From Companilactobacillus jidongensis (lineage in GTDB: Bacteria; Bacillota; Bacilli; Lactobacillales; Lactobacillaceae): DNA of 64,000 nucleotides. Shown here in pieces: positions 42,265-55,352 of the stretch. Within the stretch, counting starts at the first letter, position 1. Each line of letters starts with the position of its first letter. A program made the translations under genes and the position numbers. The DNA is taken from NCBI RefSeq assembly GCF_003946575.1, contig NZ_RHOP01000014.1, positions 1 through 64,000 on the forward strand, given 5' to 3'. The notes under the pieces are model-generated. The model was given only the letters and a program-made list of their open reading frames with translations, did not search any database and was not told the DNA's origin.

Positions 42265-43954
42265 TATTAAATGGTGGAAGAACAGTGTAGTCTATCAAGT
42301 TTATCCTAAGAGTTTTAATGATTCTAACAATGATGGCGTTGGAGATATTCCTGGTATCACTCAAAAGTTGGATTATTTGAAAAAGTTGGGCATTGATGTG
42401 ATCTGGTTAAATCCGATTTATGTATCTCCACAAATAGATAATGGATACGATATAAGTAATTACAAAAAAATTGATTCTAGTCTGGGTACTGAAGAAGAAT
42501 TTACTACGCTTTTAGACAGTGCTCATAAAAAAGGAATCAGAATTATTTTGGATCTAGTGGTTAACCATACTTCTAGTCAACATCCGTGGTTTAAAGATGC
42601 AATCAAAAGCAAAGCTAGCAAATACCATGATTATTACATTTGGAAAGATGGACAAAAAGGTGAATTACCGAATAACTGGGGATCATCTTTTGGCGGAACG
42701 ACTTGGGAATATGTTGATAAACTAGGACAATACTATTTGCATTTGTTTGCTAAAGAACAACCTGATCTGAATTGGGAAAATCCCGATGTTCGAAAAGATG
42801 TTTATGATATTATGAAATTTTGGTTAGATAAGGGTATCGATGGATTTAGAATGGATGTAATTTCGTTGATTTCTAAGGATCCTAAGTATCCAGATGGACC
42901 ATTAATACAAAATAGAAAACTAGGCAGTTATTATGCTGGTGCAGCCAATGGTCCCAAAGTTCATGAGTACTTGAAAGAAATGAATCGTGAAGTTTTGAGT
43001 AAATATGATGTGATGACCGTTGGAGAAACTCCACATACGTCTTCGAAAGAAGGTGTGCTATACGCTGATGCATCTAGGAATGAATTAAATATGGTATTTC
43101 AATTTGATCATATGCATTTGGACTATGGCAAGTATGGTAAATATTCAGATAAAAGATTTAAGTTAGTTGATTTAAAGCGAGTTCTTACCGAATGGCAAAA
43201 TGCAATGTATGCACATGACGGCTGGAATAGTTTGTATTGGAGTAATCATGATCAGGCACGTCCTGTTACAAGGTTTGGTGATGATGATGGCAAATATCGA
43301 GTCCAATCCGCCAAAATGCTGGGAACAATTTTGCATATGCAACAAGGTACGCCCTTTGTTTTTGAAGGTGAAGAACTTGGCATGACAAATACTAAATATA
43401 AATCTATTGAAGATTATACTGACTTGGAAACATTTAATACTTATCATAGATTCATTGATCAGTATAAATTGCCCAAAGATTTTACTATGAAAAGTGTATA
43501 TTTGAAATCACGTGATAACGCGCGTACGCCCATGCAATGGGATGATAGTAAGAATGCAGGATTTTCTAATGCTACACCTTGGATAAAAATGAATCCTAAT
43601 TATCACGATATCAATGTAAAAAATGCATTAAATGATAAAGATTCCGTCTTCTATTTTTATCAAAAATTAATCAAGTTACGACATGATTTGCCCATTGTAA
43701 CAACAGGTAAGTATGAATTGCTCGATAAGGATAACCCTGATACTTATTGTTACTTAAGAACAAGTAAAAATGAAACTTTATTTGTAGCAGGTAATTTTAC
43801 TACTAATAGTAAGAACGTTCAGATACCTAAGTTGGATGGCGTGGGTAGTAAGATGATTAGTAACTATTCAGCTCCAGAAACAATTAAAAGTGGAGAATTA
43901 AATTTGCCACCTTATGGTACAGTTGTGTATTTATTTGGTACTGAAGCTGAATAA
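42251..43954 (+). CDS. GH13 alpha-glucosidase (oligo-1,6-glucosidase type)
   Basis: About 567 residues; ATG 42251 lies 7 bases after GAGG, though 42248 or 42257 are possible. GH13 regions are intact: VVNHTSSQHPWF (region I), GFRMDVISL (II, nucleophile Asp), MTVGETP (III, acid Glu) and YWSNHDQAR (IV); QPDLNWENPDVR and ELNMVFQFDHM fit GH13 subfamily 31. It hydrolyses alpha-glucosidic bonds in short oligosaccharides. Its translation is coupled to a PTS operon, so the real substrate may be a phosphorylated disaccharide. Confidence 0.88.
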   Translation: MTMSDIKWWKNSVVYQVYPKSFNDSNNDGVGDIPGITQKLDYLKKLGIDVIWLNPIYVSPQIDNGYDISNYKKIDSSLGTEEEFTTLLDSAHKKGIRIILDLVVNHTSSQHPWFKDAIKSKASKYHDYYIWKDGQKGELPNNWGSSFGGTTWEYVDKLGQYYLHLFAKEQPDLNWENPDVRKDVYDIMKFWLDKGIDGFRMDVISLISKDPKYPDGPLIQNRKLGSYYAGAANGPKVHEYLKEMNREVLSKYDVMTVGETPHTSSKEGVLYADASRNELNMVFQFDHMHLDYGKYGKYSDKRFKLVDLKRVLTEWQNAMYAHDGWNSLYWSNHDQARPVTRFGDDDGKYRVQSAKMLGTILHMQQGTPFVFEGEELGMTNTKYKSIEDYTDLETFNTYHRFIDQYKLPKDFTMKSVYLKSRDNARTPMQWDDSKNAGFSNATPWIKMNPNYHDINVKNALNDKDSVFYFYQKLIKLRHDLPIVTTGKYELLDKDNPDTYCYLRTSKNETLFVAGNFTTNSKNVQIPKLDGVGSKMISNYSAPETIKSGELNLPPYGTVVYLFGTEAE

Positions 43955-43955
43955 C

Positions 43956-43995
43956 AAAAAGCCGGTAACTGTTTGAAGACAGCTACTGGCTTTTT
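43956..43995. terminator. Bidirectional terminator between GH13 and araC-type genes
   Basis: AAAAAGCC, GTA, CTGT and their complements, with two mismatches, around a short loop. The stop of the AraC-type gene lies at its edge. Confidence 0.8.
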
Positions 43996-44836
43996 AATTA
44001 CCACTTTTTAAAATAAATCTATTGCGATATTTCAAAGGCGTCATACCGATGTTATTAACAAAGAATTTGGAAAAGTAAGAAGGAGAAGCAAAACCACATT
44101 CATAACTTATATCAGTAACTGATAAAGAGCTTTTTCTCAGTAGTAAACAAGCTTTTTGTAGTTTCAAATTCTGAATGTAATGACTAGGCGTAGTCTTCTT
44201 GTACTTTTGAAATAATTTGAATAAGTAGGATCTATCAATATTATGAATTTTAGCAACTTCATCAACTGAAATATTTTCTGAATAATGCTTTTTTATATAA
44301 TTGGTTATTTGTAATAGTAGATGTTCCTTAATGCCTAATTCCTCAGGTAAATTCTCTTTAGAAGAAAGATAATCAAATAGTGAAAATGTTGCACTCAGAG
44401 AACTAAAAAGATTATTTTGTTTGAAGCTTTGGTATACATCGTCAAACATTTTATCGATATTATCATCAAATGCATCATGAATTACATAATCATTATTGGA
44501 AAGATTACATTTCTTAAGTAATGCTTCTACTTTATTTCCAGATAATCCAATCCATCTATACGTCCAAGGGTTATTTTGCTTTGGATAATATTTATTACCA
44601 CAATGCGCCGGTATCATAAAAATATCACCAGCTCTGATATGTTCATTCGGCGAATTAGCCAATGAAAAGTAACCTTCACCATCTATACAATAGTGGATAA
44701 CCCAATAATTGATTGGGATATATTCTACAGGTTTGGATGGACGGCATTTTTCAAATCCGGCCTCACAAATACTGAAATCATCACTTAACGGTTCATTATT
44801 AATTACTACATCCGCTTGTTCTAATTTTTTTATCAT
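43994..44836 (-). CDS. AraC-family regulator
   Basis: 280 residues. An N-terminal cupin-like sensing domain (IPINYWVIHYCIDGEGYFSLANSP, IRAGDIFMIPAHCGNKYYP) is followed by two C-terminal helix-turn-helices (NISVDEVAKIHNIDRSYLFKLFQKYKKTTPSHYIQNLKLQKA, then VTDISYECGFASPSYFSKFFVNNIGMTPLKYR). This layout is typical for activators of sugar-use genes. Divergent from the APC permease-beta-galactosidase pair, which it most likely controls. Confidence 0.9.
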   Translation of the reverse strand: MIKKLEQADVVINNEPLSDDFSICEAGFEKCRPSKPVEYIPINYWVIHYCIDGEGYFSLANSPNEHIRAGDIFMIPAHCGNKYYPKQNNPWTYRWIGLSGNKVEALLKKCNLSNNDYVIHDAFDDNIDKMFDDVYQSFKQNNLFSSLSATFSLFDYLSSKENLPEELGIKEHLLLQITNYIKKHYSENISVDEVAKIHNIDRSYLFKLFQKYKKTTPSHYIQNLKLQKACLLLRKSSLSVTDISYECGFASPSYFSKFFVNNIGMTPLKYRNRFILKSGN

Positions 44837-44853
44837 GATATTCCTCTGATCAG

Positions 44854-44883
44854 ATTATATTGGTATAAATTGTCGATAGTCAA
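44854..44883 (-). promoter_or_regulatory. Promoter of the AraC-type gene
   Basis: Leftward: TTGACT (44883-44878), 18-base spacer, TATAAT (44859-44854). Confidence 0.65.
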
Positions 44884-44981
44884 CATAATTACAATAATAT
44901 GGAATCATCTTGTATTTTTAAAATTATCAATAGCGATTATATTTAGAGTATCAAATGAATCAATACGAAAGGATGATAACC

Positions 44982-49543
<4,562 letters not shown>

Positions 49544-49599
49544 TGTAGTTATTTATAAAAAGTCACTCCCCCTAGAATCGTAAGTACATTAGATTATAC

Positions 49600-49642
49600 A
49601 AAAAAATCCAGTAGCCGTTGGAGGACAGCTACTGGATTTTTT
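49600..49642. terminator. Terminator of lacZ
   Basis: AAAAAATCCAGTAGC pairs exactly with GCTACTGGATTTTTT around a 12-base loop. Confidence 0.85.
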
Positions 49643-49701
49643 GCGTTGAGTGGTTTTGTTAATAGGATGAGAAGGAGTTTGAGGAGAGAAGTTATGAAGT
49701 T

Positions 49702-51399
49702 TTAAACTAAGTCGTTTGCGTTAACCCATTCATTAGTGGCAACACGATATAGCGTTTGTCCGTTTGTAGTAAGGGCAGTGTCTGAGAACCAAGGAGTATT
49801 GGGAGCTAGAGCACGATTACCAATTAATTGACCTTTTGCTGTATAAAGGCGTTTAGGTGAGTTTCCAGATGTGGTGATTGTTTTATTAAATATGTCTACT
49901 TTTATAAGTGAATCTTTTGTGATTTCTGTAACTTCCGTACCATCTGTAACTTTAACCCATTCATTGGTAGCAACACGATAATATGTTGTGCCACTTAATA
50001 CCATTTTTTTATCGACTGCCCAATCAGTATTGGCCATCAAAGCACGGTTTCTTACAGCCTTACCATTGATGTTGAATAGTTGAGTCGTCTTATTTGTTCT
50101 GAAAGTAGTTTTATGAGTCGTTACCTCTGGTTTTGCGGCTGTTGCCGTTTTTTTGACAACTTGAACATGATAGGCCTTTTGAGATTTATCTACTTTAACT
50201 TCGGAAGATTCATTTTTGACTAATGCATATCCTTCTGGGATTACTAATTTGTGCTTTGAACCATGAAGCCCAGATACTTTCATTGATCCAATTTCTTTAT
50301 TTGTGGCTTGATCAATAAATTGGACTTTGTTTGTGTATGTTGTTGCATCTGTAGACGAGTGACCTGGTTTTTTGTTTGGTTTTACTGGCTTGACGGTCAT
50401 TGATTGATTTGATGTAGGAATTACATGTACTTTAATTATTCCATAACTTACCGTTAAGTTTTGATCAGGAATTAATTTGTATCCATATGGAACTGGAATA
50501 CGTGATTTATCAACGGAGGTTGCATTATCTTCTAAATCTTTTATAACTCCATTTGGAATTGTTTCATTTGGTTTGTCATCGTTTATATATTTAACTTTAA
50601 CATCAGATTTACTCATCTCATGACCATTGTTTGAATTGATTGGTTTAATGTGTACTAAAATTTGATTATCATTGTTAATAGCAATTAATTCTCGTCCAGT
50701 AACAGAATATCCTTCAGGTGCTGTTATAGTAGAACCTTTGATTTTTTTAGTTCCATTGGGTACTTCTATTGTTGTTTGTTCAAATTTTTTAGAGTTATCT
50801 GTTGAATCTAAAAATTTGATTTTGACAGTTGTTGTTGTTTTTACAATACGCTGAACAGTTACCTTGATTTCATTATTTTCTATTTTAATGAGCTCCCGAA
50901 AAGGAATAGTGTATCCAGTGGGGGCTTCAATTGAGTCACTGTTAATTTTTTCAATGTTTTTATTGACATCAATAGTAGTGGAACTTAATTTATTATTTTT
51001 GTTTTTTGAATCAATAAAAAATACTGTTATTTTTTTAGTTTCTTTATTTTGTGAATTTGCATTATTAATTTTTGATACATGAATAGTTACTGTTCTACCA
51101 GTTTGAATACTAAAATCTTGTGTACTTGAAAGTGTGTACCCATCTGGTACAGGTATTGAATCTTTTTCGACTGTTTTTGCATTATTGGGAATATCTCGAA
51201 TGGCACTTGCGGGAATAAATGTGGAATTATTTGTATCATCTATATACTTAACAATAACGGCAGATTTTGTTTTATCTAATTGAGCAGCACCATCGGCGGG
51301 GGTAGCTGCATTAACCACAACTGCATTAATCATACTTGGATTTAAAATCATAGTACTAAATAATAAACTCGTAATTACAAGGGACTTAGTTTTTTTCAT
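49702..51399 (-). CDS. Secreted surface protein with MucBP-like and SLAP-like repeats
   Basis: 565 residues. Signal peptide about 1-31 (ends VNA-ATPAD). Five tandem repeats of about 65-75 residues (near 40-110, 115-180, 185-255, 265-335, 355-420) each have the MucBP-like pattern V-x-F/Y-I-D ... I-x-V-P-x-G-Y. The C-terminus has two SLAP-type repeats (about 430-495 and 500-565), each with NxxGxxxxNRALxxNTxW and YYRVATNEWV, which bind the cell wall noncovalently. No LPXTG. Probably an adhesin or envelope protein. AAGGAGAG precedes the ATG. Confidence 0.82.
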   Translation of the reverse strand: MKKTKSLVITSLLFSTMILNPSMINAVVVNAATPADGAAQLDKTKSAVIVKYIDDTNNSTFIPASAIRDIPNNAKTVEKDSIPVPDGYTLSSTQDFSIQTGRTVTIHVSKINNANSQNKETKKITVFFIDSKNKNNKLSSTTIDVNKNIEKINSDSIEAPTGYTIPFRELIKIENNEIKVTVQRIVKTTTTVKIKFLDSTDNSKKFEQTTIEVPNGTKKIKGSTITAPEGYSVTGRELIAINNDNQILVHIKPINSNNGHEMSKSDVKVKYINDDKPNETIPNGVIKDLEDNATSVDKSRIPVPYGYKLIPDQNLTVSYGIIKVHVIPTSNQSMTVKPVKPNKKPGHSSTDATTYTNKVQFIDQATNKEIGSMKVSGLHGSKHKLVIPEGYALVKNESSEVKVDKSQKAYHVQVVKKTATAAKPEVTTHKTTFRTNKTTQLFNINGKAVRNRALMANTDWAVDKKMVLSGTTYYRVATNEWVKVTDGTEVTEITKDSLIKVDIFNKTITTSGNSPKRLYTAKGQLIGNRALAPNTPWFSDTALTTNGQTLYRVATNEWVNANDLV

Positions 51400-51447
51400 A
51401 AAATCTCTCCTTAGGGTCTAATAATTTAAGAACTAGATAATAATAAC

Positions 51448-51470
51448 TAACTGGTGTAAATATCCAGTTA
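51448..51470. promoter_or_regulatory. Palindrome upstream of the surface-protein gene
   Basis: TAACTGG (51448-51454) and CCAGTTA (51464-51470) form a perfect 7-bp inverted repeat around 9 bases. It may be an operator, as it lies about 50 bases before the start codon. Confidence 0.4.
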
Positions 51471-51539
51471 AGTTAATGTAAAATTCATGTAAAGTTTCAG
51501 AAAATGATAATTGTGAGTCAAGAAAAAAATACATAAAAA

Positions 51540-51569
51540 AATCTCATTGGCTAAAAAGCCAATGAGATC
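51540..51569 (-). terminator. Terminator of the tetR gene
   Basis: ATCTCATTGGCT pairs with AGCCAATGAGAT around a 4-base loop; leftward it is followed by seven T. Confidence 0.8.
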
Positions 51570-51591
51570 AACGATTTATAAAAAACAAATA

Positions 51592-52248
51592 TTATTCTGC
51601 AGTGTTTTTAGGTGTCAGACCACTAACTAAGAATGTAACTAAGTGAGATATTTCTTCTTTTTCATCCCAGTTTGGAGATTGAAATAAGAAATAATGTTGA
51701 GCGACATAGCCAAATATTGTTGAGAATATGAATCTAAAAATCTCAACATTGTTCCAATCGACCAACAAACCACGGCTCTTCAATTTGTCGAAGGAGTCGT
51801 TGATATTCTTCATATATTCATAAGGTATTTCTGCAATCATTTCGGCTCTGATATTCTCATCATAGATAAATTCATCAACGAATATTCGAATTACATCCAT
51901 ATTATCTTTGAAGAACTCCAGTCTGTTCCTGAGAATAATATTAATGAAATCATAGAGAGTGGGATAGTCGGATTTCAAAGTGGATTCAGAAAATTCCGTG
52001 ATGATTTCCGGTAAGATCACTCTGGATAATGGTTTGAGAATCGATAACAGTAATTCTTCTTTATTATTGAATCGTTTGAACAAACTTCCCTCGGAAACTC
52101 CAGCTACTTGAGCAATTTCTTTTGTACTAGTGTCCTTATATCCTTTTTGTGCAAACAGCGTTATAGCGGCTTGAAATATTTTTAATTGTTTATCGGTAAA
52201 GCCTGATGTTTCAGGTGATTCTTTATATATATCAATTAGACTTTTCAT
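51592..52248 (-). CDS. TetR-family regulator
   Basis: 218 residues. Helix-turn-helix KIFQAAITLFAQKGYKDTSTKEIAQVAGVSEGSLFKRFNNKEELL, cut here to the key VAGVSEGSLFKRF. It lies downstream of the small membrane protein gene on the same strand, and the 20-bp palindrome upstream of that gene is the obvious operator. The inducer is unknown. Confidence 0.87.
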   Translation of the reverse strand: MKSLIDIYKESPETSGFTDKQLKIFQAAITLFAQKGYKDTSTKEIAQVAGVSEGSLFKRFNNKEELLLSILKPLSRVILPEIITEFSESTLKSDYPTLYDFINIILRNRLEFFKDNMDVIRIFVDEFIYDENIRAEMIAEIPYEYMKNINDSFDKLKSRGLLVDWNNVEIFRFIFSTIFGYVAQHYFLFQSPNWDEKEEISHLVTFLVSGLTPKNTAE

Positions 52249-52300
52249 GTTTTTTCCTCAAAATTATTATTAAGTTAATTGTAATTCAATGGCAGCGAAA

Positions 52301-52332
52301 AAGCTGGAACAAAATCGCTTTTGTCCCAGCTT
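52301..52332 (-). terminator. Hairpin between the small membrane gene and tetR
   Basis: AAGCTGG, ACAAAA and their complements, with one mismatch. Leftward it runs into TTTTT. It may let part of the transcript continue into tetR. Confidence 0.6.
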
Positions 52333-52361
52333 CATCAGGGGTGAATCTTAAATATTAGAAA

Positions 52362-52631
52362 TTAAGCGTGTTTTACGCTGTGACCATTGCGGTAACCTAA
52401 ATATAGTTGTGTTGCCGCAAGGACAATGTTTACGTAGTTCAAAATATTGAACCATGTGTCAATACCAGCTACTTGACTTGCACCAAAGTAAGTCCAGAAT
52501 CCGGCAATGACAGCAACAACGTTGACCCATCCAAGAGCCTTTTGAAGTTGTTGATCATCTCTCTTAACGTACATCCAAATTGCGTTGATTACGAACCAAA
52601 TTGCTAAAATCCAAAACATTGTTGTAAACAT
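52362..52631 (-). CDS. Small membrane protein under a TetR operator
   Basis: 89 residues from ATG 52631 (MFTTMFWIL), 9 bases after AGAGGAG; a longer frame to 52706 runs through the operator. Three hydrophobic segments (about 2-17, 34-50, 61-77). No family recognised. Its strong promoter is followed by a perfect 20-bp palindrome. A stress-inducible membrane protein is plausible. Confidence 0.65.
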   Translation of the reverse strand: MFTTMFWILAIWFVINAIWMYVKRDDQQLQKALGWVNVVAVIAGFWTYFGASQVAGIDTWFNILNYVNIVLAATQLYLGYRNGHSVKHA

Positions 52632-52669
52632 AATATCAGCTCCTCTAAAAATCTTTTTTGCTTCTATCA

Positions 52670-52689
52670 GAAAGTGAGCACTCACTTTC
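52670..52689. promoter_or_regulatory. TetR-type operator
   Basis: GAAAGTGAG, CA, CTCACTTTC form a perfect 20-bp inverted repeat, 15 bases after the -10. AGTGAGnnCTCACT-like palindromes are common TetR-family sites. Confidence 0.65.
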
Positions 52690-52704
52690 TTGATTACAAG
52701 GATC

Positions 52705-52732
52705 ATTATAGTTCCACTAAATTTAAAGTCAA
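52705..52732 (-). promoter_or_regulatory. Strong promoter of the small membrane gene
   Basis: Leftward: TTGACT (52732-52727), 16-base spacer, TATAAT (52710-52705). Confidence 0.7.
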
Positions 52733-52799
52733 CAGTTTAAATACATTTTTTTGCAATAAAAAAACTTCTGAGTTAATTACTATTCAGAAGCCTTTGATA

Positions 52800-53159
52800 T
52801 CAGTCGTTTTCGTCTTCAATAATATGATCTTTTGTTTGTCCAAAAATTGTAATTATGTGTTGATCACTTAGTCGATAGTGAATATTTCGACCGTGTCGCA
52901 CGCTTGTAACTAGATTCAATTGACGTAATAAGCTCAATTGATGGGAAATTGATGATTGACTCATGTCTAAAGTATCGGCAATCTCACCAACACTCAAAGG
53001 TGTTTTTGACAATGCCAGAATAATTTTTACACGGGTCATATCGCCAAAAGCCTTAAAAATGTTGACCATTGATTCTAATTCTTCATTGGTAGGAATACTT
53101 TCCTTCAAATGATTCAGAGCAGCTTGATGTTCTTGTTCTGAAAAATCTTTTTCTACCAT
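52800..53159 (-). CDS. ArsR/SmtB metal-responsive repressor (CzrA/CadC-like)
   Basis: 119 residues with a winged helix (VGEIADTLDMSQSSISHQLSLLRQLNLV). The alpha-5 metal site, D-x-H ... H-x-x-H in CzrA, appears as DQHIITIFGQTKDHIIE: Asp, His and His are kept, Glu replaces the last His. This points to zinc or cadmium sensing. Divergent from cadA, with an ArsR-type operator between them. Confidence 0.88.
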   Translation of the reverse strand: MVEKDFSEQEHQAALNHLKESIPTNEELESMVNIFKAFGDMTRVKIILALSKTPLSVGEIADTLDMSQSSISHQLSLLRQLNLVTSVRHGRNIHYRLSDQHIITIFGQTKDHIIEDEND

Positions 53160-53186
53160 ATTAATTCACCTTTTTCCTATAAATCA

Positions 53187-53215
53187 TTGAATTTCCCTGT
53201 AGGATATATTATATT
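53187..53215 (+). promoter_or_regulatory. Promoter of cadA
   Basis: TTGAAT (53187-53192), 17-base spacer, TATATT (53210-53215). Confidence 0.55.
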
Positions 53216-53224
53216 ATAGATGAA

Positions 53225-53244
53225 ATATGAATGAATGCTCATAT
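53225..53244. promoter_or_regulatory. ArsR-family operator
   Basis: ATATGA, ATGAATGC, TCATAT: a 20-bp inverted repeat very like the known ArsR/CzrA-type ATATGAAnAAATGTTCATAT. It covers the start of cadA transcription. Confidence 0.7.
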
Positions 53245-53286
53245 ATTCATGTAAACACTTACATAATTGTAGGGAGGATGTTTCTA

Positions 53287-55191
53287 ATGAAATCGTACAA
53301 TGTCCAATCCGAATATCAAGTAAAAAGCAAGCAAACGAAATCAAAACATAAATTAGATCATGAATCCACTGTCAGACTATGGAAACTAGTCATTTCAGCA
53401 GCTTTTATGATTACTGGATTCATAGGAATATTCGATGAATCAGTTAATATCATACTTTACTTCATTGGTTACTTCGTTATTGGTGGAAGTATTGTTTTAA
53501 GAGCGGTCAAAAATATTTTTCACGGTGAAATTTTTGACGAAAATTTTCTAATGACGATTGCGACTGTCGGTGCTCTGATTCTAGGAGAGTATCCAGAAGC
53601 TGTCGCTGTTATGTTCTTTTATGAAGTAGGTAACTTATTTGAAGATATTGCGACAAATAATTCCAAGAAGTCAATTTCGGCTTTATTAGAAGTTAAGCCA
53701 GTTTTTGCGACTATAAAAATGGTTTCAGGTACCAAGAAGGTAGATCCATCCAAAGTTCAAGTTGGTCAGATTATTATTGTTAGACCTGGTGAGAAGATCC
53801 CACTAGATGGAACGGTCGTATCTGGCCAATCAATGGTTGATACATCTGCTCTAACGGGTGAATCAATGCCACGTAGTATTGGTCAAAATGATACTGCTAT
53901 GAGTGGTTCTATCAATCAGAATGGTACTCTAGAAATAAAGGTTACGAAGATTTATAGTGATTCTACAGTTGCTAAAATATTGGATATGGTTCAAAATGCC
54001 AGTAATAAAAAGGCTCCTGCAGAAAAATTCATTACACGATTTGCCAAAATTTATACGCCGATCGTTGTAGCTCTGGCGGTTGCTCTGGCAATAATCCCAC
54101 CATTATTTACTGGTAACTGGAGTGAATGGATTTCACGTTCCTTAGTATTCTTGGTTATCTCATGTCCTTGTGCCTTAGTTATTTCAGTTCCATTGAGCTT
54201 CTTCGGTGGTATCGGGGCAGCATCTAAGCAAGGTGTATTAGTTAAAGGTAGCAGTTACTTAGAGGCCTTGAATAGTGTTGACACGGTTGCCTTCGATAAG
54301 ACTGGGACTTTGACTAAGGGGCAATTTGAAGTTGTCAAAATTGAACCTGTTTCTGGAATTACTAGACAAGAATTATTAGGCATTGCGGCTGCGGCTGAAC
54401 AGAATTCCACGCATCCAATTGCACAGTCGATCATCAAGGCTTATAACGGTGATATGAGTCAATTTGAAGTTACTGATGCTAATGAACATGCTGGACATGG
54501 TTTAAAGACTACTGTCAACGGTAAAAAAGTTGTAGTAGGTAATGATAAGGCAATGTCTGGTATCAATTTTATCAGGGACAATGGTATTGGAACTGTTGTT
54601 TATGTCAGTGCCGATGAAAAGTTCATGGGTAGTATCGTAATTGCCGATGAACCTAAGTCTGATGCTCAAGAGGCGATTGAATTATTACATCAACGCGGGA
54701 TTAAGAGCGCTATGTTGACTGGTGATAATGCCATAGTTGGTAGATCGATTGCGGATAAACTCAAATTGGATCATGTCTATACTGACTTGTTACCAGAAGA
54801 TAAAGTTAATATTGTTGAAAAATTACTTGAAACATCTAAGAAAAATAATAAAAAAGTTGCCTTCGTTGGTGATGGTATCAATGACACACCAGTGTTGACC
54901 ACTGCTGATATTGGTTTCGCAATGGGTGGACTTGGCAGTGATGCAGCCGTTGAAGCTGCTGACATTGTCATTATGGGTGATGAACCTTCCAAGGTTTCTA
55001 AGACGATTAAGATTGCACAAGTTACTAGAAAAATTGTTATGGAGAACATTACTTTTGCAATTGGTATCAAAATCCTTTTCTTGATTCTGGGAGCCTTTGG
55101 TTTCGTAGGTATGTGGCAAGCGGTATTCGCAGATGTTGGTGTTACCGTTATAGCGGTGATAAATGCTGTTAGATTACAATTTTTGAAATAG
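53287..55191 (+). CDS. cadA: P1B-type heavy-metal (Zn/Cd) exporting ATPase
   Basis: 634 residues from ATG 53287, 9 bases after GGGAGG; ATG 53278 is too close to that site. The P-type landmarks are intact: TGESMP, SCPCALVI in the membrane, DKTGTLTKG (phosphorylated Asp), HP in STHPIAQ, and GDGINDTP. The N-terminal metal-binding domain (GMTCxxC) is missing; the N-terminus is short, basic and histidine-poor (KSKQTKSKHKLDHE). Such shortened CadA/ZntA forms exist. Regulated by the divergent ArsR gene. Confidence 0.92.
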   Translation: MKSYNVQSEYQVKSKQTKSKHKLDHESTVRLWKLVISAAFMITGFIGIFDESVNIILYFIGYFVIGGSIVLRAVKNIFHGEIFDENFLMTIATVGALILGEYPEAVAVMFFYEVGNLFEDIATNNSKKSISALLEVKPVFATIKMVSGTKKVDPSKVQVGQIIIVRPGEKIPLDGTVVSGQSMVDTSALTGESMPRSIGQNDTAMSGSINQNGTLEIKVTKIYSDSTVAKILDMVQNASNKKAPAEKFITRFAKIYTPIVVALAVALAIIPPLFTGNWSEWISRSLVFLVISCPCALVISVPLSFFGGIGAASKQGVLVKGSSYLEALNSVDTVAFDKTGTLTKGQFEVVKIEPVSGITRQELLGIAAAAEQNSTHPIAQSIIKAYNGDMSQFEVTDANEHAGHGLKTTVNGKKVVVGNDKAMSGINFIRDNGIGTVVYVSADEKFMGSIVIADEPKSDAQEAIELLHQRGIKSAMLTGDNAIVGRSIADKLKLDHVYTDLLPEDKVNIVEKLLETSKKNNKKVAFVGDGINDTPVLTTADIGFAMGGLGSDAAVEAADIVIMGDEPSKVSKTIKIAQVTRKIVMENITFAIGIKILFLILGAFGFVGMWQAVFADVGVTVIAVINAVRLQFLK

Positions 55192-55198
55192 TTAAGGG

Positions 55199-55226
55199 GG
55201 AGTAGAAAATTCTACTCCTCTTTTTT
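55199..55226 (+). terminator. Terminator of cadA
   Basis: GGAGTAGAA pairs with TTCTACTCC and is followed by C and T6. Confidence 0.8.
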
Positions 55227-55352
55227 ATATATTCTAATCAATGTTTATAAAAAGCTTCATTAATAACTTATACTATTATTTAGTTACATTTACATATATT
55301 ATAATCTGTGAATAATATAATAATAATTTAAGTGAATTATGGAGATAATAAA

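Noticed and set aside
52632-52706. Longer version of the 89-residue membrane protein
   Set aside because: The extension would run through the operator and transcription start.
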